A stretch of DNA of 64,000 nt. Origin: Rhynchopus euleeides. Its lineage: Eukaryota; Euglenozoa; Diplonemea; Diplonemida; Diplonemidae. Below, piece by piece: positions 49,266 through 60,616 of this stretch. Made by a program: the position numbers and the translations under genes. Under the pieces are notes generated by a model. That model saw nothing but the letters and a program-made list of their open reading frames with translations. It made no database searches and had not been told where the DNA came from. The stretch covers positions 682,001-746,000 of the forward strand of contig OY723303.1 of assembly GCA_963210315.1 (NCBI GenBank), in the 5' to 3' direction. Numbering within the stretch: the stretch's first letter is position 1; each line of letters opens with the position of its first letter.

Positions 49266-50246
49266 TCACCATGCCTCGACTGTGTATGCTGCGTATAGAG
49301 CCAGCGTTGCTGCATACAGCTGCTGCAGCAGCCCTGCTACGAGATAGAAGAACCTGCGGATCAACCCCGGGTTCACCGGGGTCCCATCGTGGTATAGGTA
49401 GACGACGGAGGGGAACGCGATGATGACCTGCAGCACCACGAGGTAGACGAGAGCGAGGGCTACCGCCAGCAGGGCCAGCATGACGGTGGATGTCATCAGG
49501 GCCATCACCATGGACATCTTGCCGCCCAGCCACGAGTTGGACCCCAGGCCCCACGACCCCCACCCCGTGGTGCGGTGCACCTGCGCGAGTTGCTTGTTCA
49601 CCGTGCCCGACGCTGCCGCCACAGCCTCCGCATTCTGACCAATAACCCCGTCGCCCTCACCCACCGCATCTCCCAGGTCACGCGCACCAGCCTTGAGGCG
49701 CTGCGCGATGCTGGACATCTGACGCAGCCCCTCCTGGCGCTGCCGCTCCCTCTCCTGCCTCGCCTCCTCTGCGTTGGCAGACTTCTGCTTCGGGGGTGGT
49801 GCCGAGAGCCCCAGCTCGCGCCGGCGCTGCTGCGGAGTGGACTGCTGTGCAGGGGGTGCCTGCTGTGGTGGAGGCACCCCTGGCTGTGCAGGCTGGGGAG
49901 GCTGTGTCGGCTGTGCGGGGGGGGTGCTGCCGTCGTCGTCGCTTATCTCCCATTCGCTGTCGGGGTGGCAGCGTGCGGCGAGCTCGTGGATCCCATCGGA
50001 GACATCTTCGATGCGGCGCTGCAGTGACGCATCCTGGTCACGCGAAGGGAGGTTGTCAAAGAGTCGTTTGGCGTGCACAGCGTCAGCCTGAAGGCGGAGT
50101 GCTTCCAGTTGCAGGCTGTCGGTGTCGCTGCCGCCAGCGACGTCTCCCCCAGCACCGATGGAGGCAGCGGCTGCGGCGGCGGATCGCAGGCACTCCGCAA
50201 GCTTCCCCGCGAAAATCTCAAGCTCTGCAGCCGTTGCAGAAGCCAT
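49266..50246 (-). CDS. Membrane-anchored SNARE-like (Use1/Sec20-like) protein
   Basis: A 326-residue protein from the ATG at 50244-50246. The N-terminal part is helical (ELEIFAGKLAECLRSAAAAA, then LQLEALRLQADAVHAKRLFDNL), followed by a Pro/Gln-rich linker (about 105-145). A heptad-like region of about 60 residues (RQEGLRQMSSIAQRLKAGAR onward, including GEGDGVIGQNAEAVAAASG) then leads into a strong hydrophobic segment (MALMTSTVMLALLAVALALVYLVV). This layout matches ER/Golgi Qb/Qc SNAREs such as Use1, where a SNARE motif precedes the membrane anchor. Unlike a typical tail-anchored SNARE, there is a further extension of about 60 residues with a second hydrophobic stretch. The assignment rests on architecture and weak motif similarity. 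Confidence 0.5.
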   Translation of the reverse strand: MASATAAELEIFAGKLAECLRSAAAAAASIGAGGDVAGGSDTDSLQLEALRLQADAVHAKRLFDNLPSRDQDASLQRRIEDVSDGIHELAARCHPDSEWEISDDDGSTPPAQPTQPPQPAQPGVPPPQQAPPAQQSTPQQRRRELGLSAPPPKQKSANAEEARQERERQRQEGLRQMSSIAQRLKAGARDLGDAVGEGDGVIGQNAEAVAAASGTVNKQLAQVHRTTGWGSWGLGSNSWLGGKMSMVMALMTSTVMLALLAVALALVYLVVLQVIIAFPSVVYLYHDGTPVNPGLIRRFFYLVAGLLQQLYAATLALYAAYTVEAW

Positions 50247-50803
50247 TGCTTCCTGGAGGGAGGGGGTGTGGTGGCTTGCGGGGAGACGGTGCAGTGGAGG
50301 TGTTGCTGAGGTGAAAGGGTTCCCTGCCGTGAGGTGGCGAGGGGGGAGGGGAGGGGAGGGGAGGGGAGGGGTGTCCATTATTCTGCGGTGGTTGCTGCTT
50401 CTAAACAGGAGAAGAAAAGGGGGGTTATCCTGCATGTTTGTTTGCTATGATCTCCGTGTTGTGCCGCAGCACTCGGGGGGAGTGCTGCTGGCCTGTGGCG
50501 GCCTGGGAGTGGTTTAGAAGGAACCCTAAGTAAGTGCGCCAGGCTGGCTTTGTGCCGACTGTTGTGGGGACGCGCCTGTATGATTCAAAAACATAAAGAG
50601 CGAGAGTCAGAAACAGGGGCTTCTGACGTGCGATAGAGAAAAAGGAAAAATAAAAGCAAAGGGAAAAGCCAACTTACACACAACGTGGTTGTACGGTCCA
50701 CCCACATCACTGCACATATTCCGCGTCCAGGTTACCGACAGCTTGGTTACTTGGTGCGGATGATGGACTCCTTGCCCATCATGGCAGGTGCACAGCGGTG
50801 TGC
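50247..50803. other. Intergenic between SNARE-like gene and alpha-tubulin
   Basis: A G4-type run (GGGGAGGGGAGGGGAGGGG and neighbours, about 50341-50370) lies about 100 bases upstream of the SNARE-like start and could form a G-quadruplex. The rest shows nothing recognisable. Confidence 0.5.
50341..50372 (+). other. Potential G-quadruplex run
   Basis: Consecutive GGGG(A) blocks satisfy the four-G-tract pattern. They sit about 100 bases upstream of the SNARE-like gene start, on the non-template strand relative to a plus-strand reading. Function is unproven. Confidence 0.5.
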
Positions 50804-52261
<1,458 letters not shown>

Positions 52262-52427
52262 TCACACGCAGCCGAAAACCCTCGCAACGAACAAACGGGC
52301 GGGGGGTGGCGGGAGGGGCACGGGGATGTGGCTTTTTTGCCTAACGTGGGTCACTGCCCCTCTACCACAGCACACGGCTCTAAATACAGCACACGGCAAC
52401 GGCACGCAGTCTAATACAGCAAGCCAT

Positions 52428-55400
52428 CTAAGCAGCCTCCTTCTCGAAGGCCGCCGTGCGCGACACTCTATACGCACTCAGCGTGGGGCGGCGCCCACCC
52501 ATGCGTCTCTGCAGCTCCGCCTTGCGCGCTGCCTCCATGCGCAGCTCGGTGCGCACCTCAGCATCAGAGAGCGCCCCCAGGTCGATGTTCGCCTCGTGCA
52601 GCTCACGCAGCGACTTCTCATTCGTCGCTGCTGCCACCTGCAAAGCGGAAAGTGAAACGCAGAACCACCACCACCCCCACCAACCCCACCCCCCCCTCTC
52701 TTGCAAAAAAAAATGCAGCAATTAAAGCGCCAAACGCACCACCTCCAAACATACCACTGCCGTTTTGGGCGATTTGTGCCGCAGGCGCTCCGGCGAGGAT
52801 CCCGCCTTCGGCGGCTCACCCCCACCCTCCTCCCCGGCGCTGCCCCCGCGCGACCCCGCGGGGCGCAGCCCGTCGTCGAACGCGCGGTTGATCTCCGCGT
52901 CGCGCAGCGCCTCCCTCTCCCTCTCGCGCCGCCACTCCCGCTCCCGATCCCGCCTCCGCTTGTCATCCTCCTCCTGCATCTCACGCTCGATGCTCCGCAG
53001 GCGCTCCGCTGCACGGGAATCGCTAACACTGCCACTACCACCACCACCACCACCACCATACTGCGCATGCGGTGAAGGCCCTGTCTCCTGTGTCGGGAGC
53101 TGCCATACCGGCGCAGCCCCGCTGTGCACTGCATGCGCTGTGTGCTGTGTGCTAGGAGGCATCCCGATGTGCCTTGCCCCCACACCCGACATGCTCCCCC
53201 TGGGAGCCATCATCGGCGCGACGGGAGGCGGCGGCGGTGACTCGTAGCCAAAACCCCCGGGCACTATAGGGGCCAAACTCCCGAAGCGTGCCGGAGGCGC
53301 CTCCTGCGCTGCAGGGGACAGCGGGGCTGCGGGCGTCGAGATGCGACCCCCAGGGGGGGGCATGGGCGCCACCAGCGGCGGCGGCGGAGCCGCCGCCGCA
53401 GCTACCGCCCCCCGCGCCACACCGCCGCCGCCTCCCCCGCCCCGCGAGTCGAACTGCGATATGACGCTCCCCCTGGCATCCCACGTCGTGGAGCCCACCA
53501 GCTCCGCCCTGTTGGATCGTGACAGCCCCACCGGGGTGGCGGATCTGGCCTGCCGCGCGGGGGACCCCCGCTTGGGGCCTCCCCTGCCGGCGCTGCCGCC
53601 CCCGGCCCCTCCCCCGCCGGAGAGGCGCTTCGCGCGGTCCCTCTCATACGCCAGGTCCTCACGGAGGTAGCGTTCCTCCCGCTCGCGCTCGCGCTTCTCA
53701 AACAGGAGGCGGTCCCTCTCCTCCTCGAGGGTGTCGATCTGCTGCTGCTGCTGCTGGGCCAAGCCCCCGGGGAGGGGGGCGGGGCCTTCTTGCCCCTGCT
53801 GCTGCTGCTGGAGGTGGGCCTGCTGCGACCCGCGCAGGTCGTGGATCTCGCCGCGAACCCCTTCGTAAGCCTGGTGGAGGCTGAGCAGCTGCACCTGCAT
53901 GTCACGCTGCTGTGCCTCCAGGCGGAGGATATCCACGGGATCCCCACCAATACCACCACCACCACCACCACTGCCGCTCAGACCCTCCATCCGGCCGACA
54001 TGTGTCGGCGGTGGGGGGACCCTCCGACTAGCTGCAGGGGCAGACGGTTTGGAAGGGGGGATCAGGTCGTACGCAGGGGGTATGTCCTCTGTGCGGTGGT
54101 CCTTCACACCCTCGTTGTAGTAGAGCCGGGTGCGGACCCCCTTCCGGACACCGAGGGAGCCGTAGGAGGGGCCGTCCTCCGCAGGCTCAAAGCTGGGGTC
54201 CAGCAGCGGGTGGTCATCCGGGTCGAAGGGTTTGGGATGCGCCTTCGGGGGTGACATCGTGGGGTAGCTGCGGTCCCCCCCGAGGGTTGTTGGGTCCCCG
54301 ATGACCCCGCCTCCGCCGCCGCCGCCGCCGCCGGAGTACACTGGCATCCCCTTCACCGTGAGGGTGAGGGTCTCCCCGTTGACAACGCCTGCCTGGGAGA
54401 GGGTCAGGTTGTCAGCCAGGGGGTCCCCTCCGGTGCCACGGAGGAGCATGTCCTTTGTGGGGACGCCGATCGATTTTGCCACTAAGATTTTGACCTGCTT
54501 CACGGTGACAGCGCCGGGGCGGACGGAGGGGAGGCGGTACTCCTTCCCGTCGGCAGTGTTGTACACCGCGACGGTGATGAAGGGGTCGCTGCCGAGAGGA
54601 ACTTCGAGCGCTGCCCCACCCCCACCGCGCGACCCAGCAGGGGATGCGGTCCGCCTTGCGGAGAAGCCCGATTCACTATCGGGGGGGATCTGCCCTGCGG
54701 TGAGGGGGGCGGTGGAGTGGGGCAGAGCTCCTGCATGCCGGAGCCCCGTGACGGTGCAGAAGGGGGTTGTCAGAGGCATGCCGCACTCCAGGCACGGCTT
54801 CACCCTGAGGGATGCGGCAGGCACGCGCGAGGTGACCAGAAGCGTCTGCCCCTGCCGCACCCCTGCATCGCGCAGCGTCAGGCGTGGGTCCAGACCCGCA
54901 CCCCCGAGGCTGATCGCCACGGCGTCGGGCGGCATTGCCCAGTTCTCCCCCGCCACCCTGCACAGATCACCCACGCGGTGGCTGTCCTGCGCTGTGTGCG
55001 GCATCCGATCTCCCGAAGGCGTTTCCAGGAAAATCGAAACCGCCTCCGCAGGCTGCGCCGACGAGGCTGCGTGGGGCACATCGGAGGCGGGATGCCCCGA
55101 TGCAAAACCCCCGCCAGCGCGGACGGATGGGGTGACGATGGCGGTGCCAGAGATAGCCGGGGCTGGGCCAGAGAGAGGAGGGGGCGGGTCCTGGCGGCGG
55201 TGGGGGGTAGCGGCGGGGGCGGAGGCGGCGGCAGCGGCGGACTCATGCCTCCCCTCGAGCACCAAAGTGTGGCCCGGCCCGCGTATCCCCAGCGACCCGA
55301 GGGTTTCGCCACTGCCAACCGGCATGTCGTCGTAGCACAGCTGCAGTGCGTCGGGGGGGGCCTGGACATGCTGCGAGAGGATGCTGATGAGCCAGCTGGC

Positions 55401-56263
55401 TTTGCTCCGCTGCGTCAGCCCCTTCAGCAGGACGGGTGTGCCGTCCCCTACAGAGCAGAGGATGTGGACTGTGAAGGAGGCGTCCTCAGCAGGCTGCCTT
55501 GCGTTGGGTTTCTTGAGTGCGGAGGGGAGGGCTGTGGGGTACGGCTGCGGCTGCATCTGCTTCTCGGCACCCCGCGGCGGGGGGCGCCCCCGGTGTGAGG
55601 GGGGCGGGGCGGGGAGCTTCCCCTTCGGAAGGCGGTCGAACTGCTGCGCTGTCATCACTGTGGCTGACCCGTCGCACAGCCCGACGCCTTCGACGGTGAG
55701 GTGGTCCGCCAGCACCCCAGACCTGTCGCCGATCAGGACAAGCCCATCGGGTGACGCAGCCCCTGTGTCGCCGAGCAGAGTGTTGAGCTTGATTTTGAGC
55801 TTTGCGATGGTCGCAACCACATTGACCTGTGTTGGGGTTTGGGGGAGAGGGCGATTGAGAGGATGTTCTCTGACGTGGCGCATATGTATATCGCCCCGCC
55901 CCTTGAGGCAAAAAAGTGTCACTAACAACTCTGCCGCTCTTCCTCTACTACTTGGTACTTCGTTTGATGCGTTGACGCTTCCACACACACTTACAAACCC
56001 ACTTGCCTGATGAAGGGGGTGGTGTGTAGAGCACGTTTGGCAGAGCTGAATGACACTTTCCGCGCGAAGGTCGTGTGCGTAAAAAAAATGGCTTCGGGTG
56101 GCTGAGGTTTAGGTTTAGGCTTGGGTGGCGAACCCACAATCCCACCCCACCCCACAACAGTCCTTTGACATACCTTCTGCAGGCAGAATACGTCGATTTC
56201 CCTGCCATCATCTCCAATCGTCCTAACGCGGACTTCGGTGCGCCGTTTCTCCGACCGCTGCAT
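52428..56263 (-). CDS. Four ubiquitin-like domains plus coiled-coil scaffold protein
   Basis: Three exons: 56263-56174, 55826-52755 and 52637-52428, joined by GT-AG introns in phase 0 (donors GTATGT, acceptors CACAG and TTGCAG), giving 1,123 residues. The exon 1/2 join completes a ubiquitin-like fold (TEVRVRTIGDDGREIDVF then VNVVATIAKLKIKL; about 10-90). Further ubiquitin-like domains lie near 147-222, 293-363 and 446-524; the last is the clearest (ITVAVYNTADGKEYRL ... DMLLRGTGGDPLADNLTL). Pro/Gly-rich linkers follow, then Gln-rich and charged coiled coils and a basic helical C-terminus. No Gly-Gly processing site was seen, so these are integral ubiquitin-like domains rather than conjugated modifiers. 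No catalytic domain was recognised; a scaffold or proteasome/cytoskeleton adaptor role is a guess. A GTG further upstream is in frame but not an ATG. Confidence 0.85.
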
Positions 56264-57075
56264 TGTCGCAGCAGAAGCACCGAGGGCCCCCCCCCTCTGA
56301 CGAGAGGCACTTGCCCCCCTGGACCCCACCTGTGGAGGGCTGGTGGTGTGGTGGTGCGCCCCTCCCCCGCCCCCGGAGTGGCGATATCAATCACATGATG
56401 CGTGGCTTTTGGTTTGGCTAAAGGGGTGGGGGTGCAGGGGAGGGGGAACTGACTGGAGCCCCCAACTGGGCACAAAGGGGGATAATGGCTCAAACTCTAA
56501 CAGGGCTGGAGGGGGACAGCAGGCACACGGGTCAGTCACATATCACGACGCCCAAAAAAAAATCGTCCCGCGCATCGTGCACAGTCATGGGGCTGGCAGA
56601 ACCGGGGTTCCTTTCCACATCGCTTTCTACCTCTGAAACGGCACCAAAGGATCTCCATCCAGCATTATTGCTGGCAAAAAAAATTGCCTAAAAAATCTGT
56701 CCCCTTTGAACGATTTTTGAACGATTTTTGGCCGTGCTCGTCGCGTCCCCCGGTGAGGGGGGACGCTGTTTCGTGTTCTCCTTGCCGCACGGAGGCATTG
56801 CCTTACGTCGCCTCTTCCTCTTTTCCTTTATGGGCGGGTTAGTCTGGCTCAGAGGGCGGGACCGTGCTGATATGCACAGTGACGACTCTCCCTTTTTTTG
56901 TTGTGCCCGCCTCCTGCCGAGTCGTGGCTGCTGCCTCTCAGACTGGGGGCGGGCGGTCGCCGACGCTGACGCGCCTGGCGGCCCGTGGAAAGTGACGTGG
57001 GTCTGGGGGTGGGGGGGGGGGGGGGTGCTGGGGTGTCAGGCCGAAGCCCTTGACCGCTGTTGATTTTTGCAGGTT
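56264..57075. other. Intergenic, no gene recognised
   Basis: The upstream flank of the ubiquitin-like gene, followed by the 3' flank of the LINE fragment. A G run lies near 57008-57024. No coding signal on either strand. Confidence 0.45.
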
Positions 57076-58581
57076 TCACGAGATCAGGTAGTCCTTCTCG
57101 CTGTGCTCCGTCACCCCTGCCTCAGCCAGGTAGCGTAGGGCCCCCTTGCAGTTGTGCAGCAGCAGGTTGTGCACGCTTGTGGCTGTGAGGTGGTGTCGGG
57201 CTGACGCTGTCGCGGGACAGCCGAAGAATAGGTGCTTCAGCGAGACCCCAGGCGGGGGGCTGTCCGGCGCAAGCTTCAGGCAGGGTTTGCACGGTGGTTG
57301 TGCGCTGCCCGGGACGTCGTGGTCGTACACCAGGCGGTGGTGGTCGGCCCGGAGGCGGCGGATGGTGGTTTCCCCTAAGCGGGTAAGGCCCTCCATGCGG
57401 AGGTCAGGGCGCTGCAGTCGCGTCTCCCCGATTCCTGACCGATACGCGTACACGCTGTCTGTGCGGGGCAACGTGGTCCCGCTGTATATGTGTCGGCGGA
57501 GGGTGACACGGGCCGACGCGAGGCTGATCGGCTCCATCTGGGGCTTGAACGCACCGATCTGCGCCTGCTTGTCAGCAAGTTCGTTCCCTACCACCCCAAC
57601 ATGCGACGGGATGTAGCGGAGGTGGGTGGTGACATCGTATGTTTGGGCGAGCTTGCGCAGCCTCTGCCAGATGTCCCATTCGGTGGACCCCCTCGCTCGC
57701 TGGGGGCCGCTCAGCAGTGCATTCAGTGCGCTCTGCGAGTCGGTGAGGATGGCGACCGTTTCGCCTTGGGTTACCACGGTGCATAGGTGGGCGAGGGATT
57801 CTCTGATGGCCACCAGCTCTGCCTGGTAGCTGATGCAACGGAGTCCTGCCGGCCAGGCGAGCTTTTTCTTGAGGCGGCCCTCCGGCATGCTGTACACCGC
57901 TGCGCCCGCGCCGCCCTGTTGCTGCCGCGATGTGGAGTTGGAGACTGACCCGTCGGTGTAGACATGCCAGGCGCACGTCGGGAGGGCCTGGATGGTCTGC
58001 TCTGCCAGGTCCCGGAGGGTGTCTTTCGGGGTGGCGGCCTTCGGGGCGGTGAGCCCCGGCAGCGTCGCCAGGATGTGCACTCGTGGCAGCACCAGGTTCC
58101 ATTCCCAGGGGGGGATGGGGTGTGCTGCATGCAGGGGGGCCAGCAGGGGGGTGCGCCCGTCGACCTTCGAGGATTTCACCAGACTCCGTGCCTGATGTAG
58201 CCAGCTGCCTCCCGTGTTCCCGGTATTTAGTTGCGCCCGGTATCCTGGGGAGTGGGGCACGCGGCGGAAGCGTTCGTGGTCTGTGCACACCGCAACCTTG
58301 AAGTCGAGGTCGAGGTCTCGTAGGTGTGATTCCCAGAGGAGCTTCGCCGTGCTGGTGTTCTTCATGCAGCCTGTGATAATCAGGGCTGCGGTGCGGTGGA
58401 CATCTTGCAGGCGTTTGAGGTTCCTCGCGGTCAGGCCAGGGGTGTAAACGCTTGCGGCGTACATCAGGATGGGGTAGACATACGTCAGGTAGGCCTGGCG
58501 CAGCGTGTCTCCACTTGAGCCCCAGTCGGTGCCTGCCAACATACGCAGTATGCCCTTTTGTGTGGCACCCCCCCCCCCCAC
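57076..58581 (-). mobile_element. 5'-truncated LINE with RNase H domain
   Basis: An open frame of about 500 codons matches the 3' part of a non-LTR retrotransposon polyprotein. First comes the region after the reverse-transcriptase palm (TDWGSSGDTLRQAYLTYVYP, then RNLKRLQDVHRTAALIITGC), then an RNase H domain with YTDGSVSNS, QAELVAIRESL, ILTDSQSALNAL and the YIPSHVGVVGNELADKQA block, which supply the usual D-E-D-D residues. A Cys/His-containing tail follows (CKPCLKL...LKHLFFGC). The catalytic reverse-transcriptase domain is absent: recognisable sequence stops at a C run near 58569-58580 and an (AAC)n microsatellite near 58649. Truncated copies like this arise when reverse transcription stops early. 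It sits in the same orientation as the host genes. Confidence 0.9.
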
Positions 58582-58648
58582 GAGATAGAAGAAGTGGCTG
58601 GAAAGGGGTTCCCTGGCCTGACCGCTTGAGCGGTTTGAGCCACCCCAG

Positions 58649-58675
58649 CAACAACAACAACAACAACAACAACAA
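58649..58675. repeat. (AAC)n microsatellite
   Basis: About nine tandem copies of CAA/AAC next to the truncated end of the LINE fragment. Confidence 0.9.
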
Positions 58676-59894
58676 TTACCATTATTCTACTTTGGTTGGA
58701 CATCGTGGTCACACAGGTTGGCCCGGAGCCCCCAAAATTCCCTCTTTCATTTCGCTGTGCCACTCCGTCCCCTATATGTTGTGAGGCGGATCACTATTCT
58801 GCATTTTCTGAGCGAAGCCCGCCCTCCCTCCCTCCCCCCCGCACAGCCTCCCAGCAGAAAGAGTGGCCCCCCTCTACCTCTGGCCCTAGTTGGCTGAGGC
58901 CAGGCTCTCAAAAAGATAGGGGGCATTTTTTAGTTGGTTGTACCGCCAAATCCGGGCAAAACAAAAGCAAACCCCCGCATGCCCTGATGAGGCGGTTTGC
59001 CTTTTGTTGCCCAAAAAGGGCTGGCGGCTTCCATCTTTTTGTTTTGGCTTTTTGACAGGGTGTCCTGTGGTGTGAGAAAACGACATCGGGCTTGTAGTAT
59101 GTGTGCCAATCGGAAAAGCAAAACAAAACAACACAACAACAACAACCTGCAAACGTGATTTGCTATGGAGGAGTTGCCTAATGTTGCCCGTTCGCCTCTT
59201 CTTTGCTTGGACACTGCCAGGAAGTTTCTGTTGGGGGGGGGTAAACAGAACCAAACACACCACAAACTGTGTCGTAGTGCAAATATGAAGAGAAGAGTCG
59301 AGCCGAAGGGTATTCGCCAATCGCGAGAACACCGCACACACCTGTTTGCGGGGGCGTGGTGATGTTCTGCAAGGATTTGCACGGGGCACAGCTTCCTGCG
59401 TTGTGGGCACAAAGCAACTCTCACTGTCAGACTTCAACTCTCAACAAAAAAAATGCATAGCAGAAAACTAAGAGACATCCCGATTTCGTTCTAAAGACAT
59501 GACCGGATTTTAGAAATAGCGCATAATCTAATACGGGGGGGCCGGGGTGGCGAGGGGTAGGGGAGGGGAGGGAAAGGGACTGGGGGGGGTGTGGGCGGGG
59601 GTTGGGCACAGAAGAGATGGCCACATCAGAAAGGGAAAACGGAGCGTTTTCACGGTTTCACAACAGCCCTGCAACTTCCTCTTTGGGGCCCTGCCACTTG
59701 GCCAGTTCCCCAGGAGACGCAGGGAGAAGGGATGAACACAGCCTTCGTTTAGCTGAGGCTGTGGGGAGGGATTGGGTCCCTCCGCCACCCACGTCCCTGA
59801 ATCCGCCGCTAACTGCGGCAGCCCGGTGTGCATACAGAGAGGCTTTGCTCGGCTAGCCTTCGGCAAGCCTCGGGGGTTTATCGTTTTCTGCACA

Positions 59895-59985
59895 TCCACA
59901 CATATGAATCCTTTTGTTTTTTGGAAAGCGTCGGTGGCACCTGGTAGAGGCAGGCCAGCAACCCCCCTTCAAGCCCGTAGGTAAG
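59895..59985. repeat. Dispersed repeat, copy 2
   Basis: Diverged copy of the repeat at 431-520, with the same order of short blocks and several indels. No terminal repeats or coding capacity were seen, so the family cannot be named. Confidence 0.55.
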
Positions 59986-60616
59986 CACGTTGCTCTACTC
60001 TCACACATACAACACACCACACATCCCCAGTGCAAAGGGCATCGCTTGCCGCTGGTGTTGCCAGTGATTCCACCCTTTTTATTCCCTCGTCGGCAACCAA
60101 CTGAGAGGCAATGCACTTTACTTTGGTGCCGAGCAACACAATACGTGGGAGGTATCTCGGGTGCCTGCACCTTGGGCTCAACTCCCCTTCGGCTCAGCTC
60201 TCCGACGAGCGTCTTGCAGCAAGGCCGAATGATAACACCGGGTATGGTTTGGTGGCAAACAGGGCTTGGGAGAGGGGAACTCCGCAGAAGAAGCGAACCT
60301 GGCACAATATGGGGATGCCTCGGGTAGCCACGCCTAGGCCACAGTGTTGACACGCAGAGTGAAGCAAGAAAAACACCCGCCCCACCCCCCACTTTTGTAG
60401 TATCTAACTAACACATACTCCACTGGACCCACCCTCCCATCTCCCCTTGCTCTCAAATAGCACAACAGGCAAGCGCGTTGCTACCGTAGCCATAGCCTTG
60501 CGAACACCCCACCCCTTCCCTTTTATCGCGACAGCGTTGTTTTGCAAGGCACCGCACACATCCATCTGGCGCAGCCGACGGACCACCCCTCCGCCCCCTC
60601 CCCCTGCCTTGCTGGG

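Larger units (their letters stand above)
58582..60616. other. Intergenic, microsatellite and dispersed repeat, no gene
   Basis: Contains the (AAC)n microsatellite at 58649-58675, a shorter AAC/ACA-rich run near 59118-59150, G runs near 59237 and 59585, and copy 2 of the dispersed repeat. Open frames on both strands lack protein-like features. Confidence 0.5.
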
